A DNA stretch of 9,425 nt from NCBI GenBank assembly GCA_004296145.1, contig SEBM01000122.1, forward strand, positions 1 to 9,425. Direction: 5' to 3'. A program made the position numbers and the translations under genes. The stretch comes from Flavobacterium sp. Lineage in GTDB: Bacteria > Bacteroidota > Bacteroidia > Flavobacteriales > Flavobacteriaceae. Each line of letters starts with the position of its first letter. The stretch's first letter is position 1. Positions 1 through 6,763 of the stretch are shown here, in pieces. The notes below the pieces were generated by a model. It ran no database searches, had not been told where the DNA came from, and saw nothing but the letters and a program-made list of their open reading frames with translations.

Positions 1-87
1 ACCATATCCTAATTCATTGTAAACTTCATAAAAAGTTTTAATAATTTCTTTTGTCAATTCTTCATGTAATAATTCTGTTCTCATCAT
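1..87 (-). CDS. GxxExxY family protein, N-terminal fragment
   Basis: Only the first 29 codons are in the window; the gene runs off the left edge. The translation starts MMRTELLHEELTKEI and ends with ELGYG at the edge. This is the characteristic opening of the GxxExxY family (TIGR04256/PF13366, about 120-130 aa). In that family a helix with EL..EIT..I....VYNELG leads into the G-(F/L)-L-E-x-x-Y motif, and the edge falls on the first Gly. The family is assigned to a PDDEXK-nuclease-like fold, but its function is unknown. The first Met (85-87) and second Met (82-84) are adjacent and in frame, and no ribosome binding site separates them. The gene lies behind proB, where a further arg gene would be expected, and it follows a family-typical repeat (100-228). 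It therefore looks like an insertion into the operon. The call rests on a short stretch and would be settled by the next 15 residues. Confidence 0.75.
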   Translation of the reverse strand, partial: MMRTELLHEELTKEIIKTFYEVYNELGYG

Positions 88-99
88 TGCTTTAATTTA

Positions 100-228
100 A
101 ACACTGATTCTACGGATTCACTTCGTGAAAACGCTGATAAAAACTGATTTTATTTATTTTATCTAACTAAAATAAAAAATCCGTTCTTTTCCGCGTCTTT
201 GCGATAGCAAATCTGTCTTATCCGCGTA
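100..228. repeat. Interspersed CCGCGT/CTGAT word repeat next to the GxxExxY gene
   Basis: This block fills the gap between proB and the GxxExxY gene and is built from recurring words. AAATCCGTTCTTTTCCGCGT (177-196) recurs in variant form at 209-227 (AAATCTGTCTTATCCGCGT). Between them sits a hairpin with arms TTTGC/GCAAA around GATA (198-211). The other half carries three CTGAT words (104-108, 134-138, 144-148) and a second hairpin, TTCAC/GTGAA around TTC (117-129). The two halves are joined by an AT-rich stretch (about 149-176). From memory, sequences of this type occur in many flavobacterial genomes and often border GxxExxY genes. The words and hairpins are seen directly; the family association is recollection. 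Confidence 0.65.
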
Positions 229-233
229 TAAAT

Positions 234-995
234 CTACACAATTTTTGTGAAAGAAATTTCTTCCTTTAATGCTTTCAAAATAAAATTATCATTCAATCCA
301 TTAACGATCCAGGTTTCGATATTAGCTGCTTTTGCAATTCCTGCAGCTTCTATTTTTGACTGCATTCCTCCTGTTCCGTGTGATGATTTTGAATCTCCTA
401 TTTCTTTTTCAAGGGATTTTAAATCATTTACCATTTTAATCGTTTCCGGAACTTCATCGTGAATGGAATCTTTCGTATAAATTCCGTTTGTGTTGGTCGC
501 AATTATCAGAATATCAACATTTAAAAGAACCGCCGTTAATGCTGCTAATTTATCGTTATCTCCAAACCGAATCTCATCTGTTGCAACGGTATCATTTTCA
601 TTGATGATCGGAATGTAATTGTTTTTAACTAATACATTAATCGTATTTACAATGTTCTTTTTGGTCTGCTCTTTTTCGAAATCAGAATAAGAAAGTAAAC
701 ACTGCGAAGTATTTAATCCTAAATCCTTAAAGTTTTCATTGTAAATCCGCATTAAATGAGGCTGTCCGATAGAGGCCAAAGCCTGCTTTACAAAAACATC
801 TTTATCTTGATTATCCAACTTTACAAATTGCTTTGCCGCAGCAATCGCTCCTGAACTTACTATAATAAATTCATACTCGTTGTTTAAAGCCGCAATCTGT
901 ATTCCAAGGTCTTCAATCTTTCCCCGCGAAATATGATTGGTTTCTTTGGTTAAAGTGTTGCTTCCTATTTTTAATAAAATCCGTTTTTTACTCAT
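234..995 (-). CDS. proB: Glutamate 5-kinase, short form without PUA domain
   Basis: It phosphorylates glutamate to gamma-glutamyl phosphate, the first step of proline synthesis, in the cytoplasm. The 253 residues form a complete amino-acid-kinase domain. Visible motifs are K9-I-G-S, VSSGA (46-50), NENDTV (132-137, glutamate binding), FGDND (144-148) and GTGGMQSK (207-214, nucleotide binding). E. coli ProB is 367 aa and has a C-terminal PUA domain. This protein stops directly after the kinase domain at ...SFTKIV, so the PUA domain is absent. The ATG at 995 gives the standard kinase start, MSKKRILLKIGS. The gene is the last recognised biosynthetic gene of the operon in the window, 178 nt behind proA, and that gap holds two repeat blocks. 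proA preceding proB is the reverse of the enterobacterial order. Confidence 0.95.
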   Translation of the reverse strand: MSKKRILLKIGSNTLTKETNHISRGKIEDLGIQIAALNNEYEFIIVSSGAIAAAKQFVKLDNQDKDVFVKQALASIGQPHLMRIYNENFKDLGLNTSQCLLSYSDFEKEQTKKNIVNTINVLVKNNYIPIINENDTVATDEIRFGDNDKLAALTAVLLNVDILIIATNTNGIYTKDSIHDEVPETIKMVNDLKSLEKEIGDSKSSHGTGGMQSKIEAAGIAKAANIETWIVNGLNDNFILKALKEEISFTKIV

Positions 996-1022
996 TGCTA
1001 TTGTTTTGCTGCGATTTTTTTT

Positions 1023-1083
1023 AACCGCAAAGTGCGCAAGGTTTTTTTTTTGCTTGTGTTTACAAACGCTAAGTTCGCAAAGC
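1023..1083. repeat. CGCAAAG-type intergenic repeat
   Basis: Two related blocks occur in the proA-proB gap. The first (1026-1041) reads CGCAAAGTGCGCAAGG. The second (1067-1082) reads CGCTAAGTTCGCAAAG. They differ at only a few positions and are separated by a T-run and AT-rich sequence. Each block is a pair of CGCWAAG-like words spaced nine bases apart. I see no promoter or open frame in it. I recall similar CGCAAAG words between genes in many Bacteroidota genomes. Confidence 0.55.
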
Positions 1084-1100
1084 TAAATCTTTAATAAAAT

Positions 1101-1173
1101 TTCAAATCTAAAATTCCAAATTCCAAAAAAATCAGTAATTCACAATCTAAAATCTGAACTCTAAAATCTAAAA
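1101..1173. repeat. Array of degenerate heptamers, TCTAAAA/TTCCAAA type
   Basis: The stretch directly behind the proA stop is a run of 7-base words. TCTAAAA begins at 1107, TTCCAAA at 1114 and 1121, and after a 4-base slip TCAGTAA begins at 1132. TTCACAA (1139), TCTAAAA (1146), TCTGAAC (1153) and TCTAAAA (1160 and 1167) follow, all exactly seven bases apart. The array runs up to base 1173, and the next base opens the proA stop triplet (TCA on the plus strand, 1174-1176). The regular spacing is seen directly, but part of the apparent regularity could reflect the low complexity of AT-rich DNA. Confidence 0.6.
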
Positions 1174-2367
1174 TCAGCGTATCTGTCCTTCTCCATAAAC
1201 GTACCATTTATTCGTTACAAGGTGTTGTAAACCAATTGGTCCGCGTTGATGAAGTTTATCGGTACTTATTGCTAATTCTCCACCAAGTCCAAACTGTCCG
1301 CCATCTGTAAATCTTGAAGAAGCATTTTGATAAACTGCTGCAGCATCAATTGATTCCATAAATTCCTGCGCTGTTTTATTGTCTTTTGTAATAATTACAG
1401 CCGAATGTCCACCGCAGTATTTATTAATTTTATCGATTGCATTTTGTTGAGAATCAATTGTTCCGATTACGATTTTATAATCTAAAAATTCTTCGTACCA
1501 AATATCTTCATTTTGAAGTGTTTCTGTATCTTCAAAATTTTCTAAAGATTTATCTACTATAACTTCAACATTATGTTCTTTTAATGCTTCGATTAGAATT
1601 GCTATAAAACCTTCAAAATTAGGAAGTTTAGAATCAATTAAAACTTTATCGACTGCATTACAAGCTGAAATTTTTGCCGTTTTTGCGTTTAAAATTACTT
1701 TTAAAGCTAAATCGGTATCAGCATTTTCGTGAACGTAAACAAAATTATTACCACGCCCGCTTACAATTACCGGGCAGGTTGCGTGTGCTTTTACAAACTC
1801 AATTAATTTTTCACCGCCTCTTGGAACTATTAAATCTACTTTTTGAGTTGGTTTTTCTAAAAATTCCTGTGTTTCTGTTCTGTTATAATTCAGGTATTCT
1901 ACCCAGTCTTTAGAAACTTTATTTTCTTCTAAAGCCTGATGCCATAAATCAACAATTTTTAGATTTGATTTTAAAGACTCTTTTCCGCCTTTCAACAAAA
2001 TCTTATTTCCTGATTTAAAAGCGATTCCGCCAGCTTCGATTGTAACGTCTGGGCGTGATTCATAAATAATTAAAATCGTTCCAAAAGCTGCCGTTTTATT
2101 AACGACTTTGATTCCATTATCGTGTGTAAAATGAAAACGCTCTACTCCAACGGGATCTTCCTGATATGCTAATTGATTTAATGATAAAATCATTTCGTCA
2201 ACTTTCTTTTCATCTACTTTCAGGCGTTCTTCCATCGCAAGGTCTGAACCGTCGTAAGCAGCAAGATCCTCCTGATTGGTCAGGATTATCTGATTCCGCT
2301 CTTGTTCGACCAGTTTTGCCATAGTTCGCAAAACCGCATTGCGTGTTTCGATTGATAATGGTTTCAT
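1174..2367 (-). CDS. proA: Glutamate-5-semialdehyde dehydrogenase (gamma-glutamyl phosphate reductase)
   Basis: It reduces gamma-glutamyl phosphate, the ProB product, to glutamate 5-semialdehyde using NADPH. The semialdehyde cyclises to pyrroline-5-carboxylate for ProC. The 397 residues cover the full ProA length. Diagnostic segments are YESRPDVT (102-109), KSGNKILLKGGKE (118-130), VPRGGE (181-186), the catalytic Cys236 in KISACNAVD, SSRFTDGGQFGLGGE (350-364) and HQRGPIGL (373-380). The ATG at 2367 matches the usual N-terminal start. Upstream lie a perfect hairpin repeat and argD (104 nt away); downstream are repeats and proB. No separate TAnnTTTG promoter is visible in front, so it is probably cotranscribed with the arg genes. 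Confidence 0.96.
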   Translation of the reverse strand: MKPLSIETRNAVLRTMAKLVEQERNQIILTNQEDLAAYDGSDLAMEERLKVDEKKVDEMILSLNQLAYQEDPVGVERFHFTHDNGIKVVNKTAAFGTILIIYESRPDVTIEAGGIAFKSGNKILLKGGKESLKSNLKIVDLWHQALEENKVSKDWVEYLNYNRTETQEFLEKPTQKVDLIVPRGGEKLIEFVKAHATCPVIVSGRGNNFVYVHENADTDLALKVILNAKTAKISACNAVDKVLIDSKLPNFEGFIAILIEALKEHNVEVIVDKSLENFEDTETLQNEDIWYEEFLDYKIVIGTIDSQQNAIDKINKYCGGHSAVIITKDNKTAQEFMESIDAAAVYQNASSRFTDGGQFGLGGELAISTDKLHQRGPIGLQHLVTNKWYVYGEGQIR

Positions 2368-2426
2368 AATTTCAAGTGGTTGGTTGTTTTTTGGTTGTTT
2401 CTTTTTATAGAAACTTAATTTTTATA

Positions 2427-2453
2427 CCTAACAGGTTTTGGAAACCTGTTAGG
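2427..2453. repeat. Perfect 12-bp inverted repeat (REP-like hairpin) between argD and proA
   Basis: Arms CCTAACAGGTTT (2427-2438) and AAACCTGTTAGG (2442-2453) pair perfectly around a 3-base loop. Neither strand has a T-run after the stem, so it is not a typical intrinsic terminator. It could stabilise or process the mRNA between the argD and proA segments. From memory, near-identical CCTAACAGGTTT palindromes are scattered through many Flavobacterium genomes, which suggests a REP-like mobile or dispersed repeat. Confidence 0.85.
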
Positions 2454-2471
2454 ATAAATAATTATGTGAGT

Positions 2472-3611
2472 TTAGTTTTTTAATTCTTCTAAACTTTCTT
2501 TTAAAGCTTTTACAAACGCATCAATATCAGCTTTTTTCACAGTCAAAGGCGGTAAAATTCTCAATAGATTTTTGTTGTTGGCGCTTCCTGTAAAAATGTG
2601 TTTTTCGATTATTAATTTCTTTCTTAAAGCAGCAACGTCAAAATCAAATTCAACTCCAAGCATTAACCCTTTTCCTTTTACTTGTTTGATTCCGTCAACT
2701 TCTTTGATTTTTTCTAAGAAATATTCGTAAACTTCATTTACATTTTTTTGTAAATCTAGTTTTTCAATTACATCCAAAACTGCAATTCCTGCTGCACAAG
2801 ATAAATGGCTTCCGCCGAAAGTAGTTCCTAATAATCCGAAACTTGCTTCAAATTTTGGAGAAATTAAAATAGCTCCAACAGGAAAACCGTTCCCCATTCC
2901 TTTTGCAACTGAAATAATATCAGCGTTGATTCCGTGGTGTTGGAAAGCGAAGAATTTCCCGCTTCTTCCATATCCTGATTGTACTTCATCTAAAATTAAA
3001 ACAACATCGTGTTTTTTACATGCTTTTTCTAAAGCCTGAAAAAAATCAGTTGTTCCTTGGTCTAAACCTCCAACACCTTGAATTCCTTCGATAATTACTG
3101 CTGTAACATCTCCTTTTGTTAATTCAGCTTCCACTAATTCAATTTGATTTAGAGGAAGAAAAGTAACTTCTTGCTGTGCGTTTATTGGTGCAACAATTTT
3201 CTTATTATCAGTAACGGCAACAGCTGCAGAAGTTCTTCCGTGGAAAGAATTATGAAAAGCCACCACTCTTGATTTTCCGTTATGGAAAGAAGCTAATTTT
3301 AAAGCATTTTCATTTGCTTCAGCTCCGGAACTGCATAAAAACAATTCGTAATCTTCTAAACCAGAAAGCTTTCCTAATTTCTGTGCCAATTCAACTTGCA
3401 AAGGATTCTGAATTGCATTCGAATAAAATCCTAAGTTATCGATTTGGTTTTTCAATTTAGCCACATAATCTGGCTGTGTGTGTCCGATGGAAATCACACC
3501 GTGACCACTGTATAAATCTAAATATTCTACTCCTTTGTCGTCAATGATTGTACAATCTGTTGCTTTTACCGGAGTGATGTCGTATAATGGGTAAACGTTG
3601 AATAAGTTCAT
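2472..3611 (-). CDS. argD: Acylornithine aminotransferase, class III PLP enzyme
   Basis: It transfers an amino group from glutamate to N-acylglutamate 5-semialdehyde, giving N-acylornithine. In Bacteroidota the acyl group may be acetyl or succinyl, and the sequence alone does not tell which. The 379 residues carry the class III aminotransferase signature: SSGAEANE (94-101), FHGRT (123-127), DEVQSG (208-213), the PLP-binding Lys237 in ISVAKGMGNGFP, and LRILPPL near the C-terminus (350-356). The position directly behind argC supports an arginine role over ornithine or GABA aminotransferase, which share the fold. The ATG at 3611 gives MNLFNVYPLYDITPVKA, a normal start for the family. A heptamer repeat fills the 78 nt to argC. 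Confidence 0.88.
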   Translation of the reverse strand: MNLFNVYPLYDITPVKATDCTIIDDKGVEYLDLYSGHGVISIGHTQPDYVAKLKNQIDNLGFYSNAIQNPLQVELAQKLGKLSGLEDYELFLCSSGAEANENALKLASFHNGKSRVVAFHNSFHGRTSAAVAVTDNKKIVAPINAQQEVTFLPLNQIELVEAELTKGDVTAVIIEGIQGVGGLDQGTTDFFQALEKACKKHDVVLILDEVQSGYGRSGKFFAFQHHGINADIISVAKGMGNGFPVGAILISPKFEASFGLLGTTFGGSHLSCAAGIAVLDVIEKLDLQKNVNEVYEYFLEKIKEVDGIKQVKGKGLMLGVEFDFDVAALRKKLIIEKHIFTGSANNKNLLRILPPLTVKKADIDAFVKALKESLEELKN

Positions 3612-3630
3612 TTTTGTTTTGTTTATTTTG

Positions 3631-3688
3631 TTTCAGGTTTCAGGTTTCAAGTTAACTTGCAACATGAAACTTTAAACTTGAAACTATT
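3631..3688. repeat. Heptamer array that reverses orientation, TTTCARG / AACWTGA
   Basis: From 3631 to 3651 there are three 7-base words in strict phase: TTTCAGG, TTTCAGG, TTTCAAG. After TT (3652-3653) five words follow in phase, each starting AAC: AACTTGC (3654), AACATGA (3661), AACTTTA (3668), AACTTGA (3675) and AACTATT (3682). The second set is the reverse complement of the first word type, so GTTTCAAGTT (3644-3653) and AACTTGAAAC (3675-3684) form a 10-bp inverted repeat around 21 bases. The block fills most of the argC-argD gap and shares its word with the array at 7011-7080. Confidence 0.75.
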
Positions 3689-3689
3689 A

Positions 3690-4667
3690 TTAAAATCCGC
3701 TTGGTTTCAAATGTAAACCTGTGGTTTCTTCTAATCCAAACATTAAATTCATGTTTTGGATTGCTTGTCCTGAAGCACCTTTGGTTAAGTTATCTATAAT
3801 TGATGTTATTAAAACCCGGTTTCCTTTTTTCAATAAACTAATGATACATTTGTTCGTTTGTACGACTTGTTTCATGTTGATGTTTGTCGTTGTTACCGTT
3901 ACAAAAGGTTCGTTTTTATAAAACTCTTCATATTTTGCAACTAATTGCTCCAAACTATCATCACATAATGTATACAGCGTCGCGAAAATTCCTCTTGGAA
4001 AATCTCCTCTGTTCGGAATAAAAAGCAATTCACTGTCAAAATCATCCTGAAGCTGTACCAAACTTTCTCCAATTTCACCTAAATGCTGGTGTTCAAAAGC
4101 TTTATAATGCGAAAAATTATTATTTCTCCAGCTGAAATGAGATGTTTCAGAAAGACTTACTCCTGCTCCTGTCGAACCAGTTGTCGCATTAATATGAACA
4201 TCATTATTCAATAGATTATTTTTTGCTAAAGGCAATAATGCCAATTGAATAGCAGTTGCAAAACAACCTGGATTTGCGATATAATCTGCTTTTTTAATTT
4301 CTGTTTTGTTGATTTCAGGTAAGCCGTAAACGAAATCTTTTCCTTCAAAATGAGCATCTTTGTTCAATCTGAAATCATTTCCTAAATCAATGATTTTGGT
4401 ATGACTTGCAAACTGATTTTCTTTTAAAAATGAAATCGATTTTCCGTGACCTAAACACAAGAATACCACATTTACATTTGGATTGATTTCATCAGTAAAG
4501 TTCATTTCGATATCGCCCATCAAATCGTGGTGTGCCACAGAAAGCGGTTTTCCAGCATTTGTTGTACTGTAAACAAAATCGATGTTTACTTTTGGATGAT
4601 ACATTAAAATTCTGATGAGTTCTCCGGCTGTGTAGCCCGAACCACCAATAATTCCGACATTAATCAT
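3690..4667 (-). CDS. argC: N-acyl-gamma-glutamyl-phosphate reductase
   Basis: It reduces N-acylglutamyl phosphate, made by ArgB, to the semialdehyde used by ArgD. The NADP-binding start is GGSGYTAGEL (8-17). The catalytic cysteine is Cys135 in NPGCFAT. Further family segments are TGSTGAG (163-169), HQHLGEI (193-199, with the catalytic-type His), NRGDFPRG (219-226) and DNLTKGASGQAIQNMN (292-307). The 325 residues match the short ArgC type. Its ATG lies inside the end of argG: the genes overlap by 8 nt (4660-4667), which points to translational coupling. Most family members bind the acetylated substrate, but the succinylated one cannot be excluded. Confidence 0.95.
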   Translation of the reverse strand: MINVGIIGGSGYTAGELIRILMYHPKVNIDFVYSTTNAGKPLSVAHHDLMGDIEMNFTDEINPNVNVVFLCLGHGKSISFLKENQFASHTKIIDLGNDFRLNKDAHFEGKDFVYGLPEINKTEIKKADYIANPGCFATAIQLALLPLAKNNLLNNDVHINATTGSTGAGVSLSETSHFSWRNNNFSHYKAFEHQHLGEIGESLVQLQDDFDSELLFIPNRGDFPRGIFATLYTLCDDSLEQLVAKYEEFYKNEPFVTVTTTNINMKQVVQTNKCIISLLKKGNRVLITSIIDNLTKGASGQAIQNMNLMFGLEETTGLHLKPSGF

Positions 4668-5853
4668 GGTCTAATTTATTTACAGATGAAAAGATGTTTT
4701 GAGCATTTCCCAAAATCTTAATAAATCCTTTTGCATCGTCTGATGTCCAGGCATTGTTCATTTCGCCATACTGACCGAAACCTGTGTTCATTAAATCATT
4801 TTCAGATTCGATTCCGTCAAGTGAGAAATGATATGGTTTTAAAGAAACGGTTACAGTTCCGTTTACTGTTTTTTGTGTGTCCTGCAGGAAAGTTTCGATG
4901 TTTCTCATAACTGGATCCAAAAATTGACCTTCGTGAAATAACATTCCGTACCAGTTTCCTAGTTGTTCTTTCCAATATTGCTGCCATTTTCCAAGAGTGT
5001 GTTTCTCTAATAAATGGTGCGCTTTGATAATAATTAAAGGTGCTGCGGCTTCAAAACCAACTCTACCTTTAATACCGATAATCGTATCACCTACATGAAT
5101 ATCTCTTCCGATTGCGTAAGCGTTTGCTAATTTTTCTAACTCAACAATATTGTTTGAAGGTTTATCCGTTTTTCCGTTAAGACCAACTAATTCTCCTTGC
5201 TCAAAATGTAAAGTCACTTTTTCTTCACCTTCTTTTTGCAATTGCGAAGGATAAGCTTCACTTGGTAATGGTTTTGAAGAAGTTAGAGTTTCTTTTCCTC
5301 CAACACTTGTTCCCCAAAGTCCTTTATTGATAGAATATTGTGCTTTTTCCCAAGAATAATGTACTCCGTTTTGAGCTAAATAATCTACTTCTTCTTGTCT
5401 TGATAGTTTTAAATCTCTAATTGGAGTAATGATTTCGATTTCCGGAGCAATGGTTTGGAAAATCAAATCAAAACGAATTTGGTCATTTCCTGCACCTGTG
5501 CTTCCGTGTGCGATGGCGCTTGCTCCTACTTTTTTAGCGTATTTTATAGCTTCAATTGCTTGAAAAACACGCTCTGCACTTACTGATAATGGATAAGTAT
5601 TGTTTTTTAATACGTTTCCGAAAATCAAATATTTTATTGCTTTATCATAATATTTGTCTACGATGGTTAGGTTCGCGTGTTGCGCGCTTCCTAATTCGTA
5701 AGCTCTTGATTCAATAGCTGTTAATTCTTCAGCAGAAAATCCTCCTGTGTCTACAAGAACAGTGTGAACTTCGTATCCTTTTTCATTTTTTAAATATTTC
5801 AAACAATACGAGGTATCTAATCCTCCGCTATAAGCTAATACTACTTTTTTCAT
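4660..5853 (-). CDS. argG: Argininosuccinate synthase
   Basis: It joins citrulline and aspartate with ATP to give argininosuccinate, the penultimate step of arginine synthesis in the cytoplasm. The N-terminal PP-loop AYSGGLDTS (7-15) binds ATP. AHGSTGAGNDQIRF (115-128) is the synthase signature, and PIRDLKLSRQEEVDYL (144-159) and SINKGLWG (174-181) also match the family. At 397 residues it is close to the usual 400. The ATG at 5853 opens with the standard MKKVVLAYSGGLD. The gene overlaps argC by 8 nt and follows the GNAT gene by 62 nt. No separate promoter of the Bacteroidota type is visible in that gap. Confidence 0.97.
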   Translation of the reverse strand: MKKVVLAYSGGLDTSYCLKYLKNEKGYEVHTVLVDTGGFSAEELTAIESRAYELGSAQHANLTIVDKYYDKAIKYLIFGNVLKNNTYPLSVSAERVFQAIEAIKYAKKVGASAIAHGSTGAGNDQIRFDLIFQTIAPEIEIITPIRDLKLSRQEEVDYLAQNGVHYSWEKAQYSINKGLWGTSVGGKETLTSSKPLPSEAYPSQLQKEGEEKVTLHFEQGELVGLNGKTDKPSNNIVELEKLANAYAIGRDIHVGDTIIGIKGRVGFEAAAPLIIIKAHHLLEKHTLGKWQQYWKEQLGNWYGMLFHEGQFLDPVMRNIETFLQDTQKTVNGTVTVSLKPYHFSLDGIESENDLMNTGFGQYGEMNNAWTSDDAKGFIKILGNAQNIFSSVNKLDHD

Positions 5854-5915
5854 TTTTTATAATTTAGGCTAATACTTTCGTATGTAGCAGTTTGAGATTT
5901 TCTCTAATTAATTTG

Positions 5916-6551
5916 TTAAACAAACAATGACAATAATTTATTTAAAAATAAAGCTTGTTTGATTTTTTTCAGCCTTTTTAAAACTGCCTCATTAAAAGGG
6001 TGTCTCGGCGGATTTTTTTGTTTTTCTTTTGGGTCGTATAACATTCCGGTACAAAGACACATTTTGTTTTCTTTGCTTTGCAGTATTTGGAAATTCGTAC
6101 AAGTTTTACAGCCCGCCCAAAAACTTGGATCGGTTGTTAATTCTGAAAAAGGAACGGGTTTATATCCCAGCTCAGAATTGATTTTCATAACGGCCAAACC
6201 GGTTGTAATACCAAATATTTTAGCATCAGGAAATCTCTCCAGTGAATAATCAAAAACCTTTGATTTTATCTTTTTAGCCAAACCTAAACTTCTGTAATCA
6301 GGATGTACAATTAATCCCGAATGGGCTACAAATTTTCCGTGCTGCCAGCTTTCTATGTAACAAAAACCTGCAAACTTTCCATCAGCCAGTGCAATCATTG
6401 CATCACCGTTTGCCATTTTTTTCTGAATGTACTCAGGAGTTCTTTTAGCAATCCCCGTACCTCTTAACAAGGCAGATGATTCTATCGTATCGCAAATTTC
6501 CTGTGCGAATTTGAAGTGTTCTTCCTGGGTTACAACAATAGAGATCTTCAT
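5916..6551 (-). CDS. GNAT-family acyltransferase, candidate acylglutamate synthase (ArgA-like role)
   Basis: This 211-residue protein is the first gene of the arginine operon. The acyl-CoA-binding motif of GNAT enzymes is visible around 80-95: LIVHPDYRSLGLAKKI, with R87-x-x-G-L-A. A second strand region, KIFGITTG (111-118), follows. Unusually, the C-terminal half has four closely placed cysteines, C148-x-x-C151 and C165-x-C167, which suggests a bound metal. The tail (about 180-211) is basic and then hydrophobic. No classical ArgA or ArgJ is in the window. A GNAT at this place in Bacteroidota arginine clusters is the natural candidate to acylate glutamate (acetyl- or succinyl-CoA donor). I recall genetic support for such a role in Bacteroides but cannot check it. 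The GNAT fold is clear; the substrate is inferred from context. Confidence 0.8.
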   Translation of the reverse strand: MKISIVVTQEEHFKFAQEICDTIESSALLRGTGIAKRTPEYIQKKMANGDAMIALADGKFAGFCYIESWQHGKFVAHSGLIVHPDYRSLGLAKKIKSKVFDYSLERFPDAKIFGITTGLAVMKINSELGYKPVPFSELTTDPSFWAGCKTCTNFQILQSKENKMCLCTGMLYDPKEKQKNPPRHPFNEAVLKRLKKIKQALFLNKLLSLFV

Positions 6552-6564
6552 TTCAATTATTGAA
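6552..6564. promoter_or_regulatory. Small palindrome touching the GNAT start codon
   Basis: TTCAAT and ATTGAA flank a single central base and end directly at the ATG of the GNAT gene (6551-6549). In the leader RNA this 6-bp pairing would sit where a ribosome lands and could reduce initiation. It is AT-rich and short and may be chance. Confidence 0.25.
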
Positions 6565-6707
6565 GTTAGAGTTAAAAATTAAAACTTGTTGTTTGTTTTG
6601 AAATCCGGAAAAAAATCCAATAAAAATAGACAAAATAGAAGTAACATTCTCAAAATCAAAAAGTTGATTCAGAAAATTCAAAAAATAATATATACTTTTA
6701 GGATATG

Positions 6708-6724
6708 TTTGTCCAATGGACAAA
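6708..6724. promoter_or_regulatory. 17-bp palindrome TTTGTCCA-A-TGGACAAA
   Basis: Two perfect 8-bp arms surround one central base. On the plus strand it overlaps a TATGTTTG sequence (6704-6711) that fits the Bacteroidota -7 element TAnnTTTG, although no -33 TTTG lies at the right distance. It could be a protein operator or an RNA hairpin. Its arm word TTTGTCC recurs at 6831-6837 inside the closing stem of the structured element, and its complement GACAAA recurs at 6840-6845, so it could pair alternatively with that element. Confidence 0.5.
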
Positions 6725-6763
6725 TTATGTGATTTCAAAATGAAAAATGGATATGAATAAATA

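Noticed and set aside
6553..6738. A 61-codon minus-strand frame ending just before the GNAT start codon.
   Set aside because: It needs a TTG start, and its composition (Phe, Asn, Ile, Leu, Ser) is what AT-rich noncoding DNA gives. It lies within the leader and shows no domain.
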